Of a DNA stretch of 9,745 bases, positions 1 to 6,154 are shown piece by piece; within the stretch, counting starts at the first letter, position 1, and the number at the start of each line of letters is the position of its first letter. A model generated the notes under the pieces. It worked only from the letters and a program-made list of their open reading frames with translations. It searched no databases and was not told the DNA's origin. The translations under genes and the position numbers were made by a program. The stretch comes from JANRKG01 sp033763635 (GTDB taxonomy: Bacteria > Cyanobacteriota > Cyanobacteriia > GCF-001939115): contig JANRKG010000462.1 of NCBI GenBank assembly GCA_033763635.1, positions 1 to 9,745 of the forward strand. The letters run 5' to 3'.

Positions 1-570
1 GAGGAGAACATTCAATCTCGCATTCGGGGCAATCTGCTGATGGCAATTACCAACAAGTTTGGGCATTTGCTAATTTCTACAGGCAATAAATCAGAAATGG
101 CAGTGGGCTACTGCACCCTGTATGGAGACATGAATGGGGGGTTAGCGGCGATCGCCGATGTCCCGAAAACGCGGGTCTATTCCCTCTGCCAGTGGCTCAA
201 TGAGTATTCCAGTGATAAGAACAGCTTGAACACTTTCGACCTGAAAGCAAAATTGCCATCGTCCAAAACAGTCATCATTCCTTCGAACGTCCTAACGAAG
301 CCGCCCAGTGCAGAACTCAAACCGGGACAAGTCGATCAAGATTCCTTGCCGCCCTATGATGTGCTGGATGCGATTCTGAATCGCTTTGTCCATGAGCATC
401 AATCTTCCCTGGAAATCATTGCTGCGGGGTTTGATGCAGCGACGGTCGATCGGGTGGTGACATTGGTGAGTCGGGCTGAGTTCAAGCGCAAACAGGCTCC
501 CCCTGGATTGAAAATCACCGATCGCGCCTTCGGTACGGGTTGGCGCGTGCCGATCGCAAAGCGCGTTTAG
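1..570 (+). CDS. nadE: NAD+ synthetase, C-terminal part (5' end outside window)
   Basis: The reading frame is open from the first base, so the gene starts upstream; 189 C-terminal residues are visible. NAD synthetase makes NAD from nicotinic acid adenine dinucleotide and ATP, using ammonia that in the two-domain form comes from glutamine. The visible part carries the signature STGNKSE, which belongs to the deamido-NAD/ATP site, followed by LYGDMNGGLAAI and VPKTRVY, all characteristic of the synthetase domain. The end (DRAFGTGWRVPIAKR) resembles the C-terminus of the long, glutamine-dependent cyanobacterial enzymes of roughly 550 residues. The glutaminase domain would lie outside the window, so the two-domain architecture is inference. 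It converges on the flavoprotein gene with a 70-bp gap in which I see no clear terminator. A HIP1 octamer lies inside the gene at 148-155. Confidence 0.93.
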   Translation, partial: EENIQSRIRGNLLMAITNKFGHLLISTGNKSEMAVGYCTLYGDMNGGLAAIADVPKTRVYSLCQWLNEYSSDKNSLNTFDLKAKLPSSKTVIIPSNVLTKPPSAELKPGQVDQDSLPPYDVLDAILNRFVHEHQSSLEIIAAGFDAATVDRVVTLVSRAEFKRKQAPPGLKITDRAFGTGWRVPIAKRV

Positions 571-640
571 AACTTGCGCCTACAATGTCTCCTCAAGCTT
601 CCTTTGAATCTGGGCATTGGCAATATAACCATTATCCAAC

Positions 641-1870
641 CTAACGCCCGATCGCCTGACCTGCTAGCCATCCCGTCGTCCAGGCAGCCTGGAAGTTGAA
701 GCCTCCGGTAATTCCATCAATGTCCAGGATTTCTCCGGCAAAGAACAACCCGGAACAGATCCGACTTTCCATTGTCTTGAAGTCCACTTCTTTGAGATCC
801 ACCCCGCCACAGGTCACGAATTCTTCCTTAAAGGCTCCTTTGCCCTGAATGGTGTAGGTTCCCTGGGTTAATTCCTGCATCAGTAAATGCAGATTCTTGT
901 TGGAAAGCTCGGCCCAGCGGGTTTCCTGGGTAATTCCCGCGGCCTCTAGCAGACGGTCCCAGAGACGACGGGGGAGAGGGACGGGGCAGTTCGCAGCGAT
1001 CGATCGCTGGGGCAATTGGGACTTCACGGCTAAAATCTGTTGCCGCAAAACATCGGGTTTGTACTTGGGCAACCAGTTCACCATGAGCGTGGCCTGGTAC
1101 TGGCTGGCATGGAGGGATCTGGCTCCCCAGGCTGAGAGTTTTAACACGGCGGGACCACTGAGACCCCAGTGGGTCATCAGAAGTGGGCCTGTTTGCTCTA
1201 AGGAACTGCCATCTGCCAAACGCAATCGGACCTGCACCGGATCGACCGAAACTCCCGCCAAATCCTGTAATCGTGGATCGGAGACGTTGAAGGTGAACAG
1301 GGAGGGCACGGGAGGCAGGAGGGTATGCCCTAACGCACGGGCGATTCCATACCCTTGAGGGCTACTACCCGTTGCTAACAGCAATCGATCGGCTTCCATG
1401 ACCTGACCTGACTTCATCGTTAGGTGGAAGCGCCCATCGCGAGTTACGTCCGTCACCGATGCCCCCGCCCGCACTCTCACCCCCGCTTCATCCGCCGCCT
1501 GGGTCAGACATTGCACGATCGTCTCCGAGTCATCCGTAACCGGAAACATACGCCCATCGGCCTCCGTTTTCAGGGTCACCCCCTGTTCCTGAAACCAGGC
1601 GATCGTATCCTTCGCTTGAAAGCGGCTGAAGGCTCCTCGTAACGCCTTCCCGCCTCGTGGGTAGTTCTGAACCAGGAGGGCGGGTTCAAAACAGGCATGG
1701 GTGACATTGCACCGTCCCCCGCCAGAGATGCGAACCTTACTCAGGAGTTGGCGACCTGCTTCCAGAATCGTCACCTGGGCTTCGGGAGATTGGTTGGCAG
1801 CAGCGATCGCCCCAAAGAAGCCCGCGGCTCCTCCGCCAATCACCACAATTTGCAAGCGAGATGAAACCAT
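641..1870 (-). CDS. BaiN/HI0933-family NAD(P)/FAD-dependent oxidoreductase
   Basis: A 409-residue flavoprotein of the HI0933/YhiN/BaiN family. The N-terminus has a Rossmann FAD-binding motif, VVIGGGAAG (Gly12, Gly14, Gly17), then the family hallmark SGGGRCN at 49-55. Further family motifs are LLLATGSSPQGYG (about 163-175), THWGLSGP (233-240) and FVTCGGVDLKEVDF (351-364). The C-terminal FAD-contacting block is FFAGEILDIDGITGGFNF (376-393). Length is normal for the family and nothing is missing. One member, BaiN of gut clostridia, acts in bile-acid dehydroxylation, but most members, including cyanobacterial ones, have no established substrate, so only a soluble FAD-dependent redox role can be assigned. 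The ATG start has no strong Shine-Dalgarno sequence. It is the last gene of a same-strand run cysH-sbcD-BaiN, 36 bp after the sbcD stop. Confidence 0.9.
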   Translation of the reverse strand: MVSSRLQIVVIGGGAAGFFGAIAAANQSPEAQVTILEAGRQLLSKVRISGGGRCNVTHACFEPALLVQNYPRGGKALRGAFSRFQAKDTIAWFQEQGVTLKTEADGRMFPVTDDSETIVQCLTQAADEAGVRVRAGASVTDVTRDGRFHLTMKSGQVMEADRLLLATGSSPQGYGIARALGHTLLPPVPSLFTFNVSDPRLQDLAGVSVDPVQVRLRLADGSSLEQTGPLLMTHWGLSGPAVLKLSAWGARSLHASQYQATLMVNWLPKYKPDVLRQQILAVKSQLPQRSIAANCPVPLPRRLWDRLLEAAGITQETRWAELSNKNLHLLMQELTQGTYTIQGKGAFKEEFVTCGGVDLKEVDFKTMESRICSGLFFAGEILDIDGITGGFNFQAAWTTGWLAGQAIGR

Positions 1871-1889
1871 AAAAATTAAATTGCACTGA

Positions 1890-1919
1890 AATTAAAGCAA
1901 CCGTAATTAAAGCAACCGT
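1890..1919. repeat. Perfect 15-bp tandem duplication at the sbcD stop codon
   Basis: The unit aattaaagcaaccgt occurs twice back to back (1890-1904 and 1905-1919). On the minus strand each copy ends in codons reading Arg-Leu-Leu-stop, so the duplication repeats the last codons and the TAA stop of the SbcD-like gene. Translation ends at the first stop (1907-1909), and the second copy lies in the 36-bp gap before the flavoprotein gene. Replication slippage is the simplest origin. Confidence 0.9.
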
Positions 1920-3214
1920 AGCTGCCTGTTGCGATCTTCTTCCTCATCCAGGGGCAGGGGAACCCCATCCCCGCTTCCTGCCAATTCCACCAACCAGGAG
2001 GCTTCTTCCACCAGCAAACCCTGAGCCGCAACCAGCAGATCTGGAGCGAGATCCTTCAAGTCTTCTCGATTTGCCAGATAGGTTTGCAAAGCCTCCAGGG
2101 GATCGATACTGTGACCTACGCCTAATTCAGGGAGACGGGGACGGGCCAATTGACTGACGAGATTGGGTTGGATCGTGTAGCTGTGAGTTTCACTGAGAGC
2201 CTGGTGCAGGGTTGTGTTATCAATCTGCTCCAGTTGGTCGGGGCGTACATGGTACACCAGACGTACCACCCCATCCCGCACCTGATTGCCCTCGATCGCC
2301 TTCAGGAGACGCTTCATGGGGTCTTCCTGGTTGGACAGATCCACCTCGATCGTCAGAAAATGACGAACAGGCAGGGGACAAAATTCCCATCGCGTCTGAC
2401 CCCGCTCCAGATCCAGCAGCACATACCCCTTGTCTTCCTTTTCCTCACTGAAGTCTACTCGCTCGATACTACCGGGATAAACGATGGGAGGCTGTTCACA
2501 CAGCACTTGATGGCGATGGACATGCCCCAACGCCACATAGTCAAAACAGGGGCGGGCGAGAAGGGCCAGGGGAATCGTAAAGCCCTTGCTGACTGCCAGA
2601 TAGCGCTCGGCTCCATATCGGGCACTATCTGCCATCAAATGCCCCAGAAGAATGGTCGGAACGTTGGGATCTAGTTGACGAATCTCGGCCTCCAGCACCA
2701 CTCGCAGCCGATCGATCAACAGGTGATTCACATCCGAGAGGGTCAGGCTTTCCGTTTCGGGACGAGTTAGCAGAGCTGATCGGGTCAGCCAGGGCAGGGT
2801 GATCACCTGAACGGGACCACTCTGGGTTTCAATGCGGTGGGTTTCCAGTCGATCGCCGACGACAAATCCGGGCACTCCCAAGGTGCGATAGATACACAGG
2901 CTGGCTCCTCCCTGTCCCTGGGAGTGCTGGTCATGGTTGCCCACCAGTAACACGGTGGGAATTCCGGCATCGACTAAGCGGCGAAACTGGGTCGCAAACA
3001 CTTCCTGCACGATCGGCGGCGGCGTAGCATCGGGAAACGCATCTCCCCCAAACAGCACCAGATCGACGGGTTCCGCAATGGCACGATCGATACAGAGGCC
3101 CAGAGTCCGCACAAAATCCTCCAGGCGGGTGTTTAGCCCCGTTTCCGGGTTGATGCGCCCGTGGGAGAAGCCACTGCCCATGTGAATGTCGGAAAGGTGG
3201 AGGATTTTGGGCAT
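1907..3214 (-). CDS. sbcD: SbcD-type DNA repair exonuclease / metallophosphoesterase
   Basis: A 435-residue calcineurin-like phosphoesterase of the SbcD/Mre11 type. All metal-binding motifs of the di-metal nuclease site are visible: DIH (Asp9, His11), GGDAF (Asp58), GNHD (Asn93, His94, Asp95), the GHL motif (His192) and GHVH (His231, His233). A C-terminal cap region of about 180 residues follows the catalytic domain, as expected. SbcD pairs with the SMC-like ATPase SbcC to open hairpins and process double-strand ends. No sbcC lies next to it here, so the partner must be elsewhere if the SbcCD role holds. A generic DNA-exonuclease-family phosphoesterase is the alternative. The ATG is 28 bp after the cysH stop, which suggests cotranscription. 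The C-terminus (about 415-430) is strongly acidic. A 15-bp tandem duplication spans its stop codon. Confidence 0.88.
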   Translation of the reverse strand: MPKILHLSDIHMGSGFSHGRINPETGLNTRLEDFVRTLGLCIDRAIAEPVDLVLFGGDAFPDATPPPIVQEVFATQFRRLVDAGIPTVLLVGNHDQHSQGQGGASLCIYRTLGVPGFVVGDRLETHRIETQSGPVQVITLPWLTRSALLTRPETESLTLSDVNHLLIDRLRVVLEAEIRQLDPNVPTILLGHLMADSARYGAERYLAVSKGFTIPLALLARPCFDYVALGHVHRHQVLCEQPPIVYPGSIERVDFSEEKEDKGYVLLDLERGQTRWEFCPLPVRHFLTIEVDLSNQEDPMKRLLKAIEGNQVRDGVVRLVYHVRPDQLEQIDNTTLHQALSETHSYTIQPNLVSQLARPRLPELGVGHSIDPLEALQTYLANREDLKDLAPDLLVAAQGLLVEEASWLVELAGSGDGVPLPLDEEEDRNRQLRLL

Positions 3215-3242
3215 TCCAGGCGATCGAGAGGGTTACAAAAGG

Positions 3243-3959
3243 CTACAGATACAGATCGAGGGAGTTACAGCGTCCGGCCCGTTCCTCATCCCCTTCACAG
3301 ATCGGGGTGGTCAGGGGTTCATCGCCAATGCTGGGATAGCCCTGATCATGAAGGGGATTGTAAATCACATCATGTTCAAAGACATAGGCCCAGACATCTT
3401 TACGGGTCCAGGTTGCCAGAGGGTTGATCCTCAAGCGATTTTGGGAGTCTCGCTCAAAGATAGGGAGATCGGTGCGATCGGAAGACTGGTCTCGACGACG
3501 ACCCGTAATCCAGGCAACCGTGTTTAACTCTGCCAACCCCCGTTCCAGAGGTTCTAGCCTGGTCAGGAAATGAAACTTCTGCAAGTCCGTTTCCCACAGG
3601 GACGCGCCATAGTGAGAGGCAAAGGTCTCACGGGAGCGAGCATTTAAGGTTCGATACACCTTCAAGTTTAAATGGTACAGATTTTCGGCCCGATAGACCA
3701 GTTCAAGGGTTTCAGGGAAATGGTGCAGGGTGTCTAAAAAGAGAACGGGAACTGGCGTTTGGGGTCTCGCCTGGGCATAGATCATGTCCGTAATGACCAT
3801 ATCATCCACATTAAACGCACTGACCTGAACAAATCCAGTGGGCAAATGATGGACACACCAGGTCAGAATACGACTGGGATGGGAAACTTCAAACCTGCGA
3901 TTGAGTTGGGCGAGATCCAGGTTGGCAAGTTGGACTGAAAATTCTGCGGATGGAACCAT
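3243..3959 (-). CDS. cysH: PAPS reductase (CysH-like) lacking the C-terminal catalytic ECG motif
   Basis: A 238-residue PAPS/APS reductase-family protein. This family reduces 3'-phosphoadenylyl sulfate to sulfite in assimilatory sulfate reduction, using thioredoxin or glutaredoxin. Visible hallmarks are the modified PP-loop SAFNVDDMVITDM (about 47-59), LDTLHHFPETL (75-85), the sulfonucleotide-binding TGRRRDQ (152-158) and SIGDEPLTTP (210-219) followed by ERAGR (226-230). There are no Fe-S CC pairs, so it is of the cluster-free yeast/cyanobacterial type. In active members the ERAGRW segment leads into a KTECG[IL]H tail with the catalytic cysteine. Here ERAGR is followed by CNSLDLYL and a stop, and no other frame before the next gene encodes an ECG motif. 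Activity is therefore doubtful unless Cys221 or Cys231 substitutes. It is the first gene of the cysH-sbcD-BaiN run and diverges from a glutaredoxin-like gene. Confidence 0.88.
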   Translation of the reverse strand: MVPSAEFSVQLANLDLAQLNRRFEVSHPSRILTWCVHHLPTGFVQVSAFNVDDMVITDMIYAQARPQTPVPVLFLDTLHHFPETLELVYRAENLYHLNLKVYRTLNARSRETFASHYGASLWETDLQKFHFLTRLEPLERGLAELNTVAWITGRRRDQSSDRTDLPIFERDSQNRLRINPLATWTRKDVWAYVFEHDVIYNPLHDQGYPSIGDEPLTTPICEGDEERAGRCNSLDLYL

Positions 3960-4127
3960 GAGAGCCAGGATGACGAGAGGAGAGAGTCGTTCTTGATCTA
4001 CGATACGCCGTTAATGACTTCTTGGAACGCTTCTCAAAATCCTTTGTAATTTGTTACACATTTTTGAAAAATAGGTGCGATCGATGCGACGCTAGAAAAC
4101 ATACCCCGTCTACCATTCTCCCACCTT
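3960..4127. promoter_or_regulatory. Divergent intergenic promoter region between cysH and the glutaredoxin-like gene
   Basis: This 168-bp gap separates two divergently transcribed genes and must hold both promoters. The half nearest the glutaredoxin-like gene is AT-rich and contains a perfect palindrome (listed separately), a -35-like ttgaaa at 4064-4069 and a -10-like tagaaa at 4093-4098. The spacing between these two hexamers (23 bp) is too long for a standard sigma-70 promoter, so they should not be taken as a pair. I see no tRNA, riboswitch or small ORF here. Confidence 0.5.
4045..4058. promoter_or_regulatory. Perfect palindrome TGTAA-N4-TTACA, possible Crp/Fnr-type operator
   Basis: Two perfect 5-bp arms, tgtaa and ttaca, are separated by tttg. 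The N4 spacing is the geometry of FNR-type sites (TTGAT-N4-ATCAA). It is not that of CRP sites (N6 between TGTGA and TCACA) or NtcA sites (GTA-N8-TAC; here the GTA and TAC are six bases apart). It sits 70 bp upstream of the glutaredoxin-like ATG and 86 bp upstream of the cysH ATG. Binding by a Crp/Fnr-family regulator is only an inference. Confidence 0.35.
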
Positions 4128-4394
4128 ATGCATTTGATTCTCTATAGCAAACCGGGCTGTCATCTCTGTGAGGGATTGCAGACAAAACTAGAACAAATTC
4201 AAGAACTCGACCTGCACCTTGAAGTTCGAGACATTACCACTCAGGAAGAATGGCAAGCCGCTTACGAATTTGAAATTCCCGTGCTCTATCTGGAGATGGA
4301 AGGCCATTTTCGCCCCTTGCCCCGGCCCTCACCTCGCGCTACAGTGCAGCAATTAACGCAGATGTTACAGAAATATACCCAACCTGGTGGATAA
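4128..4394 (+). CDS. Small glutaredoxin-like protein (DUF836 type)
   Basis: An 88-residue thioredoxin-fold protein. It begins with a beta strand LILYSKPG followed by the dithiol motif CHLC (Cys11, Cys14), and has the cis-proline strand EIPVLYLE with Pro51. This fits the short glutaredoxin-like family (DUF836, glutaredoxin 2-like). Such proteins are presumed small cytosolic dithiol oxidoreductases, and the physiological partner is usually unknown. The ATG at 4128 is the natural start because it places the first strand and CxxC at standard positions, although no strong Shine-Dalgarno sequence precedes it. It lies 53 bp upstream of murE on the same strand, so the two may be cotranscribed. It is divergent from a PAPS reductase-like gene, a class of enzyme that depends on thioredoxin or glutaredoxin; a functional link is inference. 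Confidence 0.85.
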   Translation: MHLILYSKPGCHLCEGLQTKLEQIQELDLHLEVRDITTQEEWQAAYEFEIPVLYLEMEGHFRPLPRPSPRATVQQLTQMLQKYTQPGG

Positions 4395-4435
4395 CGGTAC
4401 ATAACAACAGTAAAAAACAATTGAGTTGGTGCGGC

Positions 4436-4442
4436 GAGGAGG
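4436..4442 (+). promoter_or_regulatory. Shine-Dalgarno sequence setting the murE start
   Basis: The run gaggagg is a near-perfect anti-Shine-Dalgarno match 5 bp before the ATG at 4448. It lies downstream of an in-frame TTG at 4421, so it supports 4448 as the start of MurE and argues against the longer version, whose nine extra residues are unlike MurE N-termini. Confidence 0.8.
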
Positions 4443-4447
4443 ATGTA

Positions 4448-5950
4448 ATGAAACTACGTGAGCTACTAACGGTCTTACCAGAGATTCAGTTGACAACCCA
4501 TCCAGCCCTGGACGCTGAAGTAACAGGGTTGTCTACCAATTCTCTGGCCTGTAAACCTGGAGATTTATTTATCGGTCTGCCGGGAACACGGGTGGATGGG
4601 GGAGATTTCTGGTCCAGCGCGATCGCAGCAGGTGCGGTAGCAGCTCTGGTGTCTCCCGGGGTGATCGATCGCAAACCTCCCTCAGCGGACCCCACGAATC
4701 CCTGTGTATTCCCAGTTTCCGACATGGCACGGGCCTGTTCGTTGATCGCGGCTGCTTTCTATGGCAATCCAGCGCAACGGTTCAAATTGGTTGGGGTGAC
4801 GGGTACCAACGGAAAGACCACCACCACCCACCTGATCGAGTTTTTGTTAGGTCAGGCCGGACAAGCGACGGGGCTGTTCGGCACCCTCTACACCCGCTGG
4901 CCTGGATATCAGCAAACTGCAATTCACACCACCCCCTTCGCAGTGGAATTGCAACACCAATTGGCAGAAGCGGTCGCAGCAGGGTGTCAATATGGCGTGA
5001 TGGAAGTCAGTTCCCATGCCCTGGCTCAGGGGCGGGTCAGGTTTTGCCCGTTTGAGGTGGCGGTCTTCACAAACCTCACCCAGGATCACCTCGACTTCCA
5101 CAAAGACATGGAAGATTACTTCCAGGCCAAAGCCCTGCTCTTTCAAGCAGAGTACCTGCGGGGACGGGCGATCGTCAACCAGGACGATTCCTTTGGGCAG
5201 CGGCTCGTTGCCCAACTCCCACCCGACCAGGTTTGGACCTACAGCACTACAACTCAAGCGGATCTGTGGACCGAGAATCTCATCTACGAGTCCGGTGGGG
5301 TACGGGGGCGGTTGCATACCCCGATGGGAAGCCAGGACTTTCGTTCTCCCCTCGTTGGGCAGTTCAACCTCGCGAATTTGCTGGCAGCGATCGGAGCCGG
5401 ATTACATCTGGGATTAGACCTCGAAGCAATGCTTACAACACTCCCATCCTTCAATGGCGTACCGGGACGCATGGAGCGAATTCAACTTCAGCCCGACCAG
5501 GATATTAGTGTGATTGTGGACTATGCTCACACCCCAGACAGCCTGGAGAATTTGTTAAAAGCGGCCCGTCCCTTTATTCCAGGCAATCTGATCTGTGTGT
5601 TTGGCTGTGGGGGCGATCGGGACCGGACTAAGCGGCCTTTGATGGGGGGAATTGCGGCTCGGCTTGCGGATCAGGCGATCGTCACCTCTGACAATCCCCG
5701 CACCGAAGATCCACAACGCATCTTAGAAGATGTCGTCGCCGGAATTCCCGAAACTGTGACTCCGATCGTGATTGGCGATCGGGCAGAGGCAATCCGTACC
5801 GCCATTTTGCAAGCTAAACCAGGGGATGGGGTTTTGATTGCCGGAAAGGGCCATGAGGACTATCAAATTCTGGGGACGGAAAAGGTGCATTTTGACGATC
5901 GGGAACAGGCAAGAGACGCGCTCGGCTTGCGGTATCAACAATCAGGATGA
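4448..5950 (+). CDS. murE: UDP-N-acetylmuramoyl-L-alanyl-D-glutamate--2,6-diaminopimelate ligase
   Basis: A 500-residue Mur ligase that adds meso-diaminopimelate to UDP-MurNAc-L-Ala-D-Glu, using ATP, in the cytosolic stage of peptidoglycan synthesis. The N-terminal UDP-binding domain includes CKPGDLFIGLPG (about 35-46). The central ATPase domain has the P-loop GVTGTNGKTT (116-125), the MEVSSHAL block (185-192) and YFQAKALLF with the probable carbamylated lysine Lys228. The C-terminal domain has DYAHTPDSL (358-366), GCGGDRDRTKRP (386-397), the diaminopimelate-recognition motif DNPR (415-418) and GKGHEDYQ (466-473). DNPR specifies DAP rather than lysine, as expected for a Gram-negative-type wall. 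Length and motifs are complete. The start is set by a strong ribosome binding site. It follows the glutaredoxin-like gene by 53 bp. Confidence 0.97.
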   Translation: MKLRELLTVLPEIQLTTHPALDAEVTGLSTNSLACKPGDLFIGLPGTRVDGGDFWSSAIAAGAVAALVSPGVIDRKPPSADPTNPCVFPVSDMARACSLIAAAFYGNPAQRFKLVGVTGTNGKTTTTHLIEFLLGQAGQATGLFGTLYTRWPGYQQTAIHTTPFAVELQHQLAEAVAAGCQYGVMEVSSHALAQGRVRFCPFEVAVFTNLTQDHLDFHKDMEDYFQAKALLFQAEYLRGRAIVNQDDSFGQRLVAQLPPDQVWTYSTTTQADLWTENLIYESGGVRGRLHTPMGSQDFRSPLVGQFNLANLLAAIGAGLHLGLDLEAMLTTLPSFNGVPGRMERIQLQPDQDISVIVDYAHTPDSLENLLKAARPFIPGNLICVFGCGGDRDRTKRPLMGGIAARLADQAIVTSDNPRTEDPQRILEDVVAGIPETVTPIVIGDRAEAIRTAILQAKPGDGVLIAGKGHEDYQILGTEKVHFDDREQARDALGLRYQQSG

Positions 5951-6154
5951 TCCTTCCTGACCCCCCACAATTCCAATTTTTCGTAGCAACTAAAAATAAT
6001 CAAAAATAAATCTTTACAGAATCGCAAAGTATATTGAAGAACTTTGCGGAAATCTGGAAAATTTACTGATTGCGGTTAGAACATTAAGGTATCAGGGGCA
6101 TGACAGGTCCATCACGCGGTGTGTCGTTGTTCAGTCATATTCACCCATCTTCGA
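5951..6154. promoter_or_regulatory. Intergenic region upstream of the DICT-domain kinase-like gene
   Basis: This 204-bp gap follows murE and probably contains the promoter of the next gene. Its first half is AT-rich (about 5977-6080). It contains a perfect inverted repeat, cgcaaagt at 6023-6030 and actttgcg at 6041-6048, with a 10-nt spacer. No T-tract follows the repeat, so a terminator is unlikely; an operator or a 5'-UTR hairpin is possible. I see no small ORF or RNA gene here. Confidence 0.4.

Noticed and set aside
897..1358. Open frame on the plus strand inside the flavoprotein gene
   Set aside because: It is antisense to a complete, motif-rich gene, and its translation is a low-quality mix rich in Arg, Ser and Trp with no recognisable domain.
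2150..2674. 174-residue plus-strand open frame inside the SbcD-like gene
   Set aside because: It is antisense to the well-supported nuclease gene, with no ribosome binding site and no family resemblance.
4045..4058. NtcA nitrogen-control site
   Set aside because: The GTA and TAC triplets are six bases apart; NtcA sites need eight.
4421..4447. Longer MurE starting at TTG 4421
   Set aside because: A strong gaggagg ribosome binding site lies between it and the ATG at 4448, and the nine added residues are not MurE-like.
4847..5317. 156-residue minus-strand open frame inside murE
   Set aside because: It mirrors murE codons; MurE carries every expected motif on the other strand.
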